From Frisingicoccus caecimuris (GTDB taxonomy: Bacteria > Bacillota > Clostridia > Lachnospirales > Lachnospiraceae): a DNA stretch of 64,000 bases. The DNA lies in assembly GCF_004340975.1 (NCBI RefSeq), contig NZ_SLXA01000011.1:27224-91223 (forward strand). Reading direction: 5' to 3'. The notes below the pieces were generated by a model. It was not told the origin of the DNA and did not search any database. It saw nothing but the letters and a program-made list of their open reading frames with translations. Both the position numbers and the translations under genes were made by a program. Shown here piece by piece: positions 1 to 8,384 of the stretch. The number at the start of each line of letters is the position of its first letter. Positions within the stretch are counted from its first letter, which is position 1.

Positions 1-423
1 TTGGATGCGATCAGTCATTTGATTTTGCCGGGAACCGTTCTGGCGGCATTTACAATGGGGCTGATCACACGGACGACCAGATCCAATCTTCTGGATGTTA
101 TGTCTACGGATTATATCCGGACAGCCAGAGCGAAGGGCCTTGGAAGAACAGGGTTGATCATGCGCCATGCCCTGGGCAATGCGTTGATTCCTGTGCTGAC
201 AGTCATCGGTCTTGGACTTGGTAATCTGCTTGGCGGTATGGTTCTGGTTGAAACGATTTTTAACTGGCCGGGAGTGGGGCAGTTTGCCTATGAGTCGGTT
301 TTATCCAATGATTTTCCGGCGATTATCGGTGTGGCTCTTTTGATTGCACTGAATTATATGATCATTAACACAGTCGTGGATATTTTATATGGTGTTATTG
401 ATCCGAGAGTGAGGTGCAACTAA
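1..423 (+). CDS. Peptide/nickel-type ABC transporter permease, DppB/OppB family (5' truncated by window)
   Basis: This is the C-terminal 140 residues of an inner-membrane permease of the dipeptide/oligopeptide ABC importer family; the reading frame is open from base 1 and the gene starts upstream of the window. The fragment contains the BPD_transp_1 coupling region: 'DYIRTARAKGLG' around residues 37-48 is the EAA-type loop that contacts the ATPase, followed by membrane segments and the family-typical 'VLVETIFNWPGVGQ' stretch. The end 'DILYGVIDPRVR' is typical of DppB C-termini. Its TAA stop shares one base with the ATG of the next permease, so the two are translationally coupled. The substrate cannot be told; the aminopeptidase just downstream suggests peptides (inference). 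Confidence 0.93.
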   Translation: MDAISHLILPGTVLAAFTMGLITRTTRSNLLDVMSTDYIRTARAKGLGRTGLIMRHALGNALIPVLTVIGLGLGNLLGGMVLVETIFNWPGVGQFAYESVLSNDFPAIIGVALLIALNYMIINTVVDILYGVIDPRVRCN

Positions 424-1259
424 TGTTACGTTCGCTGAAAAAAATGTTTAAATCAAATTATTTGTTTACATTGGGTGTTATCATCTGTCTGGCATGGATC
501 ATTGCTGCTATTCTGGCACCGGTCATCGCTCCTTACGATCCGGTGGTACAGGATCTGACAGCTCGTCTGCAGGCGCCGTCTGCACAGCACTGGTTTGGAA
601 CGGACAACTTTGGACGTGATATTTTCAGCCGTGTTATTTACGGTGGAAGATATTCTCTGCTGGCCGGCTGTCTGACCGTTGTCATTGCCGGAGCCATCGG
701 AACTTTCTATGGTGCCGTTGCCGGATACGTAGGCGGACAGGTGGATAATGTGATGATGCGTCTTTCTGAGATGATATTGTCCTTCCCGTCATTGATTCTG
801 GCAATGATCATTAATGCAGTCATGGGCTCCAATCTTTTTAATACCATGTTTGCGCTGGTTATTGTTGCCTGGCCGACGTATGCCCGTTTGATGCGAAGTG
901 TGGTTTTGAGTGTGAAAGAAAATGAATATGTGACGGCATCGGAAGCTCTGGGAGCATCAAAGATACGAATTCTGATGAAAGAGGTTATTCCGAACAGTAT
1001 CACTTCTGTATTGATCATGGCAACGACGGATATCGGCAATCAGATTCTGATGTTCTCAACGCTGAGCTTTTTGGGACTTGGTTCCGCACCTCCGACACCG
1101 GAATGGGGCATGATGGTATCCGACGGTGTGGATTACTTTAATAAATTCTGGGTGGCTGGTTTTCCGGGACTTGCCATTTTCACAATGGCTGTGGGAGCCA
1201 ACTTTATTGGTGACGGTTTAAGGGATCTGCTTGATCCAAAACTCAGAAAACAGTTTTAG
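423..1259 (+). CDS. Peptide/nickel-type ABC transporter permease, DppC/OppC family
   Basis: Second membrane subunit of the same importer, 278 residues. The ATG at 423 lies in TAATG with the stop of the preceding permease and has GAGG at 411-414, so I prefer it to the in-frame GTG at 414. Seen: an N-terminal membrane helix, then the DppC-specific 'LAPVIAPYDP' and 'HWFGTDNFGRDIFSRVIYG' region (OppC_N), a set of hydrophobic helices, and the EAA loop 'YVTASEALGASK'. The C-terminal 'GDGLRDLLDPKLR' is characteristic of the family. No ATPase or solute-binding gene follows in the window, so those subunits presumably lie upstream. It pairs with the truncated permease to form the translocation pore. 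Confidence 0.95.
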   Translation: MLRSLKKMFKSNYLFTLGVIICLAWIIAAILAPVIAPYDPVVQDLTARLQAPSAQHWFGTDNFGRDIFSRVIYGGRYSLLAGCLTVVIAGAIGTFYGAVAGYVGGQVDNVMMRLSEMILSFPSLILAMIINAVMGSNLFNTMFALVIVAWPTYARLMRSVVLSVKENEYVTASEALGASKIRILMKEVIPNSITSVLIMATTDIGNQILMFSTLSFLGLGSAPPTPEWGMMVSDGVDYFNKFWVAGFPGLAIFTMAVGANFIGDGLRDLLDPKLRKQF

Positions 1260-1283
1260 ATGAGATAAAAGGAGCATATTCAG

Positions 1284-2360
1284 ATGAAACAAAACAGAGT
1301 GGACCGCATTTTTGCGGCTTTAAAAGATATGGGACTGACACAGATGCTGATTGTGGACCCGATGTCCATTTACTATCTGACAGACGTGTTTGTGGCGCCT
1401 TTTGAACGTTTTTATGGTCTTTTACTCCGGGGCGACGGAAAACATGCTTTTTTCCTGAATAAGTTGTTTACCGTGCCGGAAGAGGTCGGCGTGGAAAAGG
1501 TATGGTATTCCGACACGGATCCGGCGATGGAAATGGTTGCAAAGTATGTGGATAAAGAAGCGCCTCTGGGCGTGGATAAAGAGTTAAAGGCAAGATTTCT
1601 ACTTCCTTTGATGGAAATGGGGGCAGCGAAAGGTTTTGTCAACGCTTCTCTGGCTGTGGATGAGACAAGAGGTGTAAAGGATAATGAGGAGCAGGAAAAA
1701 ATGCGGTTATCCTCTCACATTAATGATATGGCCATGGCTGAATTTAAAAAACTGATTCATGAAGGCATTACCGAAAAAGAGGCAGCAGACCAGATGATGC
1801 AGATTTATTTAAATCTGGGTGCGGATGGATTTTCTTTTGAACCGTTGGTTGCCTTTGGAGCGAATGCGGCCGATCCCCATCATGCGCCGGATGATACAAT
1901 GGTAAAACCAGGTGATGCGGTATTATTTGATGTGGGGTGTATTAAAGATGGCTATTGCTCGGATATGACCCGGACATTCTATTTTAAAGAGGTGAGTGAG
2001 ATACACCGACATATTTATGATACGGTGCGGAGTGCCAATGAGACAGCTATTTCAAAAATTAAACCGGGCGTTTTGCTGTGTGAGCTGGACAAGACGGCGA
2101 GAGATCTGATCGATGCCGAAGGCTATGGTCCAAACTTTAATCATCGTCTGGGACATTTCATCGGCCTCAGTGAACATGAGTACGGCGATGTGTCCTCAAC
2201 AAATCAGAACAGGGCGGTGCCGGGGATGATTTTTTCCATTGAGCCGGGGATATATCTGACCGGAGATACGGGCGTTCGGGTGGAAGACCTGGTGCTTGTG
2301 ACGGAGGATGGATGTGAGGTCCTCAATCATTATTCCAAAGAACTTGAGATTATTGGCTAA
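1284..2360 (+). CDS. M24-family aminopeptidase (Xaa-Pro aminopeptidase-like)
   Basis: A 358-residue pita-bread fold metallopeptidase predicted to remove N-terminal residues, typically before proline, from short peptides in the cytoplasm. An N-terminal creatinase-like domain covers about residues 1-125; the catalytic domain follows. All five metal ligands of the family can be placed: D216 and D227 (in 'FDVG' and 'CSDMTRT'), H291 ('LGHFIGL'), E320 ('IEPGIY') and E334 ('RVEDLV'). The start ATG follows AAAGGAG by a normal spacing. It sits 24 bp after the peptide-type permeases and is likely in the same operon, which would link peptide uptake with hydrolysis (inference). Whether it is a true Xaa-Pro enzyme or a broader dipeptidase cannot be decided from the sequence. 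Confidence 0.9.
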   Translation: MKQNRVDRIFAALKDMGLTQMLIVDPMSIYYLTDVFVAPFERFYGLLLRGDGKHAFFLNKLFTVPEEVGVEKVWYSDTDPAMEMVAKYVDKEAPLGVDKELKARFLLPLMEMGAAKGFVNASLAVDETRGVKDNEEQEKMRLSSHINDMAMAEFKKLIHEGITEKEAADQMMQIYLNLGADGFSFEPLVAFGANAADPHHAPDDTMVKPGDAVLFDVGCIKDGYCSDMTRTFYFKEVSEIHRHIYDTVRSANETAISKIKPGVLLCELDKTARDLIDAEGYGPNFNHRLGHFIGLSEHEYGDVSSTNQNRAVPGMIFSIEPGIYLTGDTGVRVEDLVLVTEDGCEVLNHYSKELEIIG

Positions 2361-2372
2361 GGAGTGAACGGG

Positions 2373-2945
2373 ATGCATCCGATTGCAACATTACATATGA
2401 AGAACGGTAAAAAGATTGTCATTGAGCTTTTACCGGAATCAGCGCCGAATACGGTGAACAGTTTTATTTATGTGGCTTCAAAAGGTTATATGGACCACCA
2501 TGCCATTGAACGGATTGTTCCGGGAAACTGGGTGGATATCAGTTATACGGCTTTTGGAAGGAAAGAATGCCAATATTTGATTCCAAATGAATTTGAATTA
2601 AATCCTCAGATCATTCCTCTGGATTCCCATCCGGGGGTCGTTGCCATGGGAGGTTATGGAGAAGCCGGGCTGGCCAGCTGTGAGTTCTTTTTCCCGCTTC
2701 GGGACTGCCCGGAGCATAAGGGTACCTATCCGGTATTTGGCAAAGTTCTGGAAGGTATGGAGGAGATTTATCGGTTGGAAAAGGTGGACACGGTTCCGGT
2801 TTCGGATTTTCCGATTGCCGGAGTGGAAGTCAATCGTCCGGTAGAGCCGCAGATCATCGAAAAAGTTGAATTGGAGCTTTTTGGTCAGACCTATCCGGAG
2901 CCGGTACGCGTTTCGAATCCGGAACTGCCGCCGTGCTGGAAATAG
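2373..2945 (+). CDS. Cyclophilin-type peptidyl-prolyl cis-trans isomerase family protein
   Basis: A 190-residue protein with a cyclophilin-like beta barrel: it opens with 'ATLHMKNGKKIVIELLPESAPNTV', the usual cyclophilin beta-1/beta-2 and helix start, and has 'GVVAMGGYGEAGLASCEFFF' in place of the canonical 'SMANxGPxTxGSQFF' active-site strand, then 'YPVFGKVLEGMEEIYRL'. The canonical catalytic Arg/Phe motif is not conserved, so isomerase activity is uncertain. The ATG at 2373 has AAGGAG eight bases upstream; the earlier in-frame GTG overlaps that site and is rejected. It lies 12 bp after the aminopeptidase and is probably co-transcribed; together they suggest handling of proline-containing peptides (inference). 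No signal peptide is visible. Confidence 0.85.
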   Translation: MHPIATLHMKNGKKIVIELLPESAPNTVNSFIYVASKGYMDHHAIERIVPGNWVDISYTAFGRKECQYLIPNEFELNPQIIPLDSHPGVVAMGGYGEAGLASCEFFFPLRDCPEHKGTYPVFGKVLEGMEEIYRLEKVDTVPVSDFPIAGVEVNRPVEPQIIEKVELELFGQTYPEPVRVSNPELPPCWK

Positions 2946-2978
2946 TATCTGAAGGCCAGATGGGATAAAAATTTATAC

Positions 2979-3007
2979 TTGAAAAATGAAATAAAGGGTG
3001 GTAATAT
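2979..3007 (+). promoter_or_regulatory. Possible sigma-A promoter before the 3030 hairpin
   Basis: TTGAAA at 2979-2984 and TAATAT at 3002-3007, 17 bp apart. The -10 is a poor match (4/6). A transcript from here would start near 3014 and run at once into the hairpin at 3030-3067. Confidence 0.35.
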
Positions 3008-3029
3008 AAACCCGTAGATAAAAATAAAG

Positions 3030-3067
3030 AACCTGATTTCCCGAAAGGCCGGGAACTCAGGTTTTTT
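3030..3067 (+). terminator. Rho-independent terminator (possibly also a leader attenuator)
   Basis: AACCTGA (3030-3036) pairs with TCAGGTT (3057-3063); an inner helix of CCCG with CGGG continues the stem, with one internal mismatch, and a run of T follows to 3067. It most simply ends the aminopeptidase/cyclophilin transcript. It stands 30 bp before the start of the ParB-like gene and behind a possible promoter, so a leader role is conceivable. Confidence 0.8.
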
Positions 3068-3096
3068 GTATTTTGGCGACAGGAGATGTTAGAGCG

Positions 3097-3471
3097 GTGA
3101 GACAGAGATATTATTTTGCGACTGACAACGGTATGCTGATCTGGGATGTGGATTCGATGCTGAAAGCGATTGAGAATAATCCGAAAGATTTTGAACTGCG
3201 TCTGGTAGACACAGACGTTCTGTTACGGGAGAATCAGGATGCTGCGGTCAATGAAACCTACGCCATGGAAACAAATCTGGAGAAACCCTGTGTTCTGGCA
3301 GAAGTGGGCAAAGACCATTATCTTTTGCTGGACGGTAATCACCGTTTGAGAAAGGCTGTCCGGGAAAAGCTTTCATGCATAATCTGTTATTGTCTCAAGG
3401 AGGAACAGCACCAGAAATATATCGAGCACTACCGTCCAAAAGAATATGAAAGAGTTATGGCTGGATATTAA
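3097..3471 (+). CDS. Small ParB/Srx-fold-like protein of unknown function
   Basis: About 124 residues. The part I recognise is 'HYLLLDGNHRLRKAVRE' near residues 82-98, which resembles the ParB/sulfiredoxin-like fold's 'DGxHRxxAA' loop (as in ParB box II), preceded by a strand that could position a nucleotide. No HTH DNA-binding domain is present, so this is not a chromosome-partition ParB. I choose the GTG at 3097 because AGGAG at 3081-3085 precedes it; an upstream TTG at 3073 in the same frame has no ribosome site and abuts the terminator. It stands alone between the 3030 hairpin and the trp promoter. Stand-alone proteins of this kind occur in Clostridia without assigned function. It could be a kinase-like ParB-fold enzyme or a non-catalytic binder. 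Confidence 0.7.
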   Translation: MRQRYYFATDNGMLIWDVDSMLKAIENNPKDFELRLVDTDVLLRENQDAAVNETYAMETNLEKPCVLAEVGKDHYLLLDGNHRLRKAVREKLSCIICYCLKEEQHQKYIEHYRPKEYERVMAGY

Positions 3472-3484
3472 GAGACAAAAAAGA

Positions 3485-3513
3485 TTGACATTTGAAATCG
3501 ACGGGAGTATACT
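3485..3513 (+). promoter_or_regulatory. trp operon sigma-A promoter
   Basis: TTGACA at 3485-3490 (perfect -35) and TATACT at 3508-3513 separated by exactly 17 bp. Transcription would begin near 3520, just upstream of the T-box leader. Confidence 0.85.
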
Positions 3514-3540
3514 TTATAACTGTAAACTGATAAAGAAAAA

Positions 3541-3828
3541 ACCGATGAACGAGAGAAGTAGTTGGAGAAAGATATCCCAGAGAGCTGCGGATGGTGGGAA
3601 TGCAGTATATTGGAATTCAATGAATGGACTCGTGAGGGCAGGCTGAAACAAGGGCAGCGGATACGCAGAAAGGCTGTTGGAGTAGGTGCTGACGGGGACC
3701 TTGACCGTTACCAGCAGGGAGCATATGTTAGTATGTTTAAGAGCGGGCGCATTGCGTCAATTTGGGTGGTACCGCAGAGGTTTCAGACTTTTGTCCCTTA
3801 GAGAAGAGGGATGAAGGTCTTTTTTTAT
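3541..3828 (+). promoter_or_regulatory. T-box riboswitch (tRNA-Trp responsive) with terminator
   Basis: The leader carries the hallmarks of a T-box: GATGAACGAGAGAAGTAG at the base of stem I (3544-3561) with the AGTA element, the distal stem I block 'AGAGAGCTGCGG..TGGTGG.AATGCAG' (about 3579-3606), and the T-box core TGGGTGGTACCGC at 3763-3775. A Trp codon TGG at 3625-3627, followed by A as specifiers usually are, lies in the expected 3' side of stem I and is my choice of specifier. The terminator pairs 3785-3798 with 3807-3820 and ends in a T run to 3827. In the family, uncharged tRNA pairs with the specifier and the antiterminator and allows read-through, so trp genes are induced on tryptophan starvation. 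Confidence 0.93.
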
Positions 3829-3849
3829 ACAAAGAAAGGAGCTAAAAAT

Positions 3850-5310
3850 ATGATACGTCCGGAATGTGAACAGATTTTATCACTGGCGAAGGATTATCCG
3901 ATCGTACCGGTGTGCAGAGAAATATATGCCGATATGATGACGCCGATATCCATACTGCTTCGGCTGTCCGCCATCAGTCAGAGATATTATTTACTTGAAA
4001 GTGTGGAAGGCGGAGAGAAATGGGGACGTTACTCCTTTCTCGGATATGACCCGGTGATGAGGGTGTGCTGTAAAGATGGAAAAGTAAAGATCGAATCGGA
4101 AGATGGAACGGAAACAGTGGAAACAATGAAACCGCTGGAAGTTCTTCGGAATATATTAAAGCGGTACAGAGCGCCGAAGCTCCCGAACATGCCGCCCTTC
4201 ACCGGCGGATTCGTCGGGCATTTTTCTTACGGAATGATCGGCTATGCGGAGCCTACATTGAAATTAAAGAGAGGCGACTTTGAAGATTACGATTTTATGA
4301 TGTTTGACAAGATCATAGCTTATGATCATTTGAAACAAAAGATTGGTCTGATCGTTCATATGAAAACAGACCGGTCCATGGAAAATTATGGCAGGGCCAT
4401 GGCAGAACTTCAGAAAATGACAGATTTGATACGGTCCGTCGGTGAATTGCCGGAATATAAAGCAGATAAAAACGTACATTTCACCTGCAATCAGACAAAA
4501 GAAGAGTTCTGCGGGATGGTGAATCGGGCAAAACAATATATTTATGACGGTGACAGCTTCCAACTTGTGGTTTCCAGACGATTTGAGAGTGAATACAGGG
4601 GCAGTCTGATAAATGCCTATCGGGTGCTTCGGACAACAAATCCGTCTCCCTATATGGTTTATATGAAAATGGATGATAAAGAGATCATGAGTACGTCACC
4701 GGAGACGCTGGTGCGTTTGGAAAACGGGCGGCTCATCACCTTTCCTGTCGCCGGTTCCCGGCCAAGAGGCGCTACGCCGGAGGAAGATAAAGCTTTGGAA
4801 GCCGAACTGCTGGCTGATGAAAAGGAACTGGCAGAACACAATATGCTGGTGGACTTGGGAAGAAATGATCTGGGACGTATCTGCCGGTTGGGCTCGGTGG
4901 AGGTAACGGAATATAAGCAGATTCACAAATATTCCAGAATCATTCATATCTGTTCCCAGGTGGAGGGAGATATCCGGGAAGAATATGACAGTCTGGATGC
5001 CATCGAGTCGGTGCTTCCGGCCGGAACTCTTTCCGGAGCTCCGAAAATTCGGGCCTGCGAGATTATTGACGAACTGGAAAAGACGCCGAGGGGGATTTAC
5101 GGAGGAGCCCTTGGCTATCTGGATTTTACGGGAAATATGGATACCTGTATTGCTATCCGCATGGCTGTGAAGAAAGGACAAAAAGTCTATGTTCAGGCCG
5201 GCGCCGGGATAGTGGCCGACAGTGTGCCGGAAAACGAATATGAAGAGACGGCGAATAAAGCTGGCGCTGTTATTCGGGCTATTCAAAATGCAGGGGAGGT
5301 GGATGTGTAA
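3850..5310 (+). CDS. trpE: Anthranilate synthase component I
   Basis: Chorismate-using large subunit of anthranilate synthase, 486 residues, first step of tryptophan synthesis. The ATG at 3850 follows AAAGGAGCTAAAAAT; the longer frame starting at 3811 would begin inside the T-box terminator and is rejected. Motifs: 'YLLESVEGGEKWGRYSF' near the N-terminus (Trp feedback site region, LLES), and the chorismate-binding core 'SYNxx' equivalents 'SPYMVYM', 'TSPETLVRL', 'PVAGSRPRG', 'ELLADEKELAEHNMLVDLGRND' and 'GTLSGAPKIRA'. The C-terminal 'GAGIVADSVPENEYEET' is typical. It is first in trpEGDCFBA and overlaps trpG by one base (TAATG). Confidence 0.98.
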   Translation: MIRPECEQILSLAKDYPIVPVCREIYADMMTPISILLRLSAISQRYYLLESVEGGEKWGRYSFLGYDPVMRVCCKDGKVKIESEDGTETVETMKPLEVLRNILKRYRAPKLPNMPPFTGGFVGHFSYGMIGYAEPTLKLKRGDFEDYDFMMFDKIIAYDHLKQKIGLIVHMKTDRSMENYGRAMAELQKMTDLIRSVGELPEYKADKNVHFTCNQTKEEFCGMVNRAKQYIYDGDSFQLVVSRRFESEYRGSLINAYRVLRTTNPSPYMVYMKMDDKEIMSTSPETLVRLENGRLITFPVAGSRPRGATPEEDKALEAELLADEKELAEHNMLVDLGRNDLGRICRLGSVEVTEYKQIHKYSRIIHICSQVEGDIREEYDSLDAIESVLPAGTLSGAPKIRACEIIDELEKTPRGIYGGALGYLDFTGNMDTCIAIRMAVKKGQKVYVQAGAGIVADSVPENEYEETANKAGAVIRAIQNAGEVDV

Positions 5311-5876
5311 TGCTTCTTTTAATTGATAATTATGACAGCTTTTCCTATAATCTGGTCCAGATGGCCGGAAGTATCCGGCCGGATATCAAAGTGGTGCGGA
5401 ATGATGCAATGACAGTGGAAGAGGCATTTGGGATGAAGCCGTCCCACATCATTCTTTCACCGGGGCCGGGTCATCCGAAGGCAGCAGGCATCTGTGAAGA
5501 ACTTGTCAAAAAAGCTGCCGGCACGATGCCGATTCTCGGGGTATGTCTTGGACATCAGAGCATTTGCGAAGCCTTTGGCGCGGAGATCGCTCACGCCAGG
5601 TATTTGATGCACGGGAAGCAGAGCCGGATTCGAATATCAAATGAAAATCCAATATTTAAAGGTCTGGACCGGGAGGAAGCTGTGGCACGATACCATTCCC
5701 TGGTGGCGGCGCCGGAGACTATGCCGACTTGTCTGGAAGTGATCGGCGAAGATGCACAGGGAGAAATTATGGCGGTGGCCCATCGGGAATATCCCATCTT
5801 TGGACTTCAATTTCACCCGGAATCCATTTTAACGCCCCACGGACGGCAAATAATGGAAAACTTTTTGAGCTTATAG
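5310..5876 (+). CDS. trpG: Anthranilate synthase component II (glutamine amidotransferase)
   Basis: Class I glutamine amidotransferase subunit of 188 residues that supplies ammonia to TrpE. It starts with the family signature 'LLLIDNYDSFSYNLVQ', has the oxyanion strand 'LSPGPGHP', the nucleophile C79 in 'GVCLGHQS', and the catalytic His/Glu pair in 'LQFHPES'. Its ATG overlaps the trpE stop. It is not fused to trpD, unlike in enterobacteria. The same subunit could serve aminodeoxychorismate synthase (PabA role), since no pab genes are in the window; that is inference. Confidence 0.97.
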   Translation: MLLLIDNYDSFSYNLVQMAGSIRPDIKVVRNDAMTVEEAFGMKPSHIILSPGPGHPKAAGICEELVKKAAGTMPILGVCLGHQSICEAFGAEIAHARYLMHGKQSRIRISNENPIFKGLDREEAVARYHSLVAAPETMPTCLEVIGEDAQGEIMAVAHREYPIFGLQFHPESILTPHGRQIMENFLSL

Positions 5877-5902
5877 AGGATGAAGGACAGGAGGTTATAT
5901 TT

Positions 5903-6919
5903 ATGATACAGGAATCAATTCAGGAAATTATGGCAGGACGGGATTTGGATTTTGACAGGGCAAAGGCAGTGATGGATGAGATCATGAGCGGGCAGGCCAC
6001 TCAGGCTCAGATGGGAGCCTTCCTTGCGGCCCTTCGTATAAAGGGAGAAACTGTGGAAGAAATTACAGCCTGCGCCACATCCATGCGGGGAAAATGCGAA
6101 GCCCTGCATACGGGAAGAGAGGTTATGGATATCGTGGGGACCGGCGGTGATGAAGTGGGGACCTTTAACATTTCAACAACGACGGCTTTTGTTGTGGCGG
6201 CTGCCGGAGTTCTTGTGGCAAAGCATGGAAACCGAAGTGTTTCCAGTAAAAGCGGTGCGGCGGATGTGCTGGAGGCTCTCGGAGCGAAGTTGACCTTAAA
6301 TGCAAAACAGTGCGAGAAGGTTTTAAAAGACACCGGAATATGCTTTATGTTTGCCCAGATACATCATTCTTCTATGAAATATGCAGCTCCGGTCCGGAAA
6401 GAACTTGGAATTCGTACCGTGTTTAATATTTTGGGACCACTGACCAATCCGGCCAGCGCGACCATGCAGCTTATGGGCGTTTATAACCGGGATATGGTGG
6501 AGCCTATGGCTCAGGTGCTTTCAAATCTCGGCGTAAAAAAAGGCTTTGTTGTCTGTGGAAGCGATGGACTGGATGAGGTATCTCTGACTGGACCGACCCA
6601 TGTGTGCCGGATAAATGACGGACAGTTTGAATCCTTTGATATCGTACCGGAGGATTACGGCTTTGAGACCTGTCAGCTGGCTGAACTGATTGGCGGTTCG
6701 CCTGTGGAAAATGCTGAGATCACACGAAATATTCTTTCCGGTGCGGAGAAGGGGGCAAAACGTGATGTGGTCATTCTGAATACAGCCCTCTGTCTGGCGG
6801 CGGCTTTAGGAAAAGAAATTTCTGAGGGAATCCGTATGGCGGCAGAGATGATTGACAGCGGAAAGGCTTTAGAGAAGCTGGAAGCATTTATTTGTGCGAC
6901 AAATGAGGTAGAAGAATGA
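5903..6919 (+). CDS. trpD: Anthranilate phosphoribosyltransferase
   Basis: Transfers phosphoribosyl from PRPP to anthranilate; 338 residues. The PRPP-binding signature 'DIVGTGGDEVGTFNIST' lies near residue 75, 'KHGNRSVSSKSGAADVLEALG' near 104, and 'GPLTNPA' in the second half, in the family order. The ATG at 5903 follows AGGAGGTTATATTT, an excellent ribosome site; the longer frame from 5729 runs through trpG and is not used. There are 26 bp between trpG and trpD, the largest gap in the operon's first half, and a four-base ATGA overlap with trpC. Confidence 0.98.
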   Translation: MIQESIQEIMAGRDLDFDRAKAVMDEIMSGQATQAQMGAFLAALRIKGETVEEITACATSMRGKCEALHTGREVMDIVGTGGDEVGTFNISTTTAFVVAAAGVLVAKHGNRSVSSKSGAADVLEALGAKLTLNAKQCEKVLKDTGICFMFAQIHHSSMKYAAPVRKELGIRTVFNILGPLTNPASATMQLMGVYNRDMVEPMAQVLSNLGVKKGFVVCGSDGLDEVSLTGPTHVCRINDGQFESFDIVPEDYGFETCQLAELIGGSPVENAEITRNILSGAEKGAKRDVVILNTALCLAAALGKEISEGIRMAAEMIDSGKALEKLEAFICATNEVEE

Positions 6920-7743
6920 TTTTAGATGATTTGGTAGCGGCCACCCACAGACGGATGGAACGGGACATGAAGCGGGCGCCTTTAGAATATGTTAGGAAAC
7001 ATGCCGAAAGTATACGAGAAACAGAACTGGCCCGGGCGGAAAAAGGGGCGGCGGATACGTTAATGCTCTCCTTCGCTTTTGAAAAAAATTTGAGACAGCC
7101 GGAAATGCAATTTATCTGCGAGGTTAAAAAGGCATCGCCGAGTAAGGGCATGATTGCGGAATATTTTCCATATCTGGAGATCGCAAAGGCATACGAAGCG
7201 GCCGGCGCGGCGGCTATCTCTGTATTGACAGAAACGGACTATTTTCTCGGGGACGACCAGTATTTGAAACAGATTGCCGAGACGGTCCGAACACCGCTGC
7301 TGCGAAAGGATTTTACCGTGGATGCCTATCAGATCTATCAGGCAAAAAATCTCGGAGCCGGAGCTGTGCTGTTGATCTGCGCCATTCTGGATGAACAGAC
7401 GATCCGCTCCTTTATAGAAATATGCGATCATCTCGGCATGTCGGCTCTGGTCGAAGCCCATGACAGAGAAGAGGTCCGGATGGCCTGCCATGCGGGAGCC
7501 CGCATTATCGGCGTGAATAACCGGAATCTAAAAGATTTTACTGTAGATATCCGCAATAGCCTGCGGCTCCGGGAAATGGTATCAAAGGATATTCTATTCG
7601 TTGCGGAGAGCGGCATCTCCACTCCGGAGGATGTGAGGGCCCTGCGTGAAGGCGGCGTCAACGGCGTGCTGATCGGAGAATCTTTGATGCGGGCAAAAGA
7701 CAAAAAAGCCATGCTGGATTACCTGAGGGGGAAACAGTCATGA
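6916..7743 (+). CDS. trpC: Indole-3-glycerol-phosphate synthase
   Basis: TIM-barrel enzyme that closes the indole ring, 275 residues. Family motifs: 'FICEVKKASPSKGMI' (catalytic Lys in the first strand), 'AAAISVLTETDYFLG', 'LLRKDFTVDAYQIYQA', 'ALVEAHDREEV', 'IIGVNNRNLKDFTVD' and 'VAESGISTPEDV'. It stands alone rather than fused to TrpF. Start and stop overlap neighbours in ATGA tetranucleotides on both sides (6916-6919 and 7740-7743), indicating translational coupling. Confidence 0.98.
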   Translation: MILDDLVAATHRRMERDMKRAPLEYVRKHAESIRETELARAEKGAADTLMLSFAFEKNLRQPEMQFICEVKKASPSKGMIAEYFPYLEIAKAYEAAGAAAISVLTETDYFLGDDQYLKQIAETVRTPLLRKDFTVDAYQIYQAKNLGAGAVLLICAILDEQTIRSFIEICDHLGMSALVEAHDREEVRMACHAGARIIGVNNRNLKDFTVDIRNSLRLREMVSKDILFVAESGISTPEDVRALREGGVNGVLIGESLMRAKDKKAMLDYLRGKQS

Positions 7744-8384
7744 TACGAATTAAAATTTGTGGTCTGCGCCGGAAAGCGGACATACTGGGGGTTAATCACT
7801 TGGATATTAATGACGTTGGTTTTGTCTTTGCCGACAGTCCCCGGCAGATTGATGAAAAAATTGCCGCCGGACTGCGGGAAAAGCTGCGGCCGGATATCGA
7901 TGCAGTTGGAGTTTTTGTCAACGAGGCTCCGGAGAAGATCATAGGACTGGTAAAAAATGGAATTATTCAGAAGATTCAGCTTCACGGTGATGAGGACGAT
8001 GAATATATCCGAAATTTAAAACGGGAGATGAACTGTCCCATCGTAAAAGCCGTCCGGGTACAAAGTGCAGATACCGTCCTCCGGGCACAGAGGCTTGGGG
8101 CGGATTTGCTGCTGCTTGATACCTATGTAAAAAATATGCGGGGCGGAAGCGGCCGGAGCTTTGACTTAAAACATGTGCCGGAGATGGAGACACCCTGGTA
8201 CATGGCCGGAGGACTGACGCCGGAAAACGTGACGGAGCGATTGAGGATGAGAATACCTTATGGCGTGGATATTTCCAGCGGTGTGGAGACGAATGGATAT
8301 AAGGACATGAAAAAAATAGAGAAATTTACGGCAATGATCCGGGCTTTTGAAAAAACCCGGAGCGGAAAGGAAGATGAGAGATGA
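7740..8384 (+). CDS. trpF: Phosphoribosylanthranilate isomerase
   Basis: TIM-barrel Amadori isomerase of 214 residues. The N-terminus '[12 protein letters not shown]' holds the catalytic Cys7-equivalent; 'VGVFVNE', '[12 protein letters not shown]', 'LLLDTYV', 'GGSGRSFDL' and '[10 protein letters not shown]' follow in family order, and '[11 protein letters not shown]' carries the phosphate-binding end. The N-terminal part is more divergent than the other trp products ('[22 protein letters not shown]' instead of the usual 'GFxFxxxSPR' spacing), which is normal for this fast-evolving enzyme. It overlaps trpC and trpB by four bases each. Confidence 0.96.
   Translation: MIRIKICGLRRKADILGVNHLDINDVGFVFADSPRQIDEKIAAGLREKLRPDIDAVGVFVNEAPEKIIGLVKNGIIQKIQLHGDEDDEYIRNLKREMNCPIVKAVRVQSADTVLRAQRLGADLLLLDTYVKNMRGGSGRSFDLKHVPEMETPWYMAGGLTPENVTERLRMRIPYGVDISSGVETNGYKDMKKIEKFTAMIRAFEKTRSGKEDER

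Noticed and set aside
4696..5286. 196-codon minus-strand frame under trpE
   Set aside because: trpE motifs on the plus strand are complete; the antisense frame has no start signal or known pattern.
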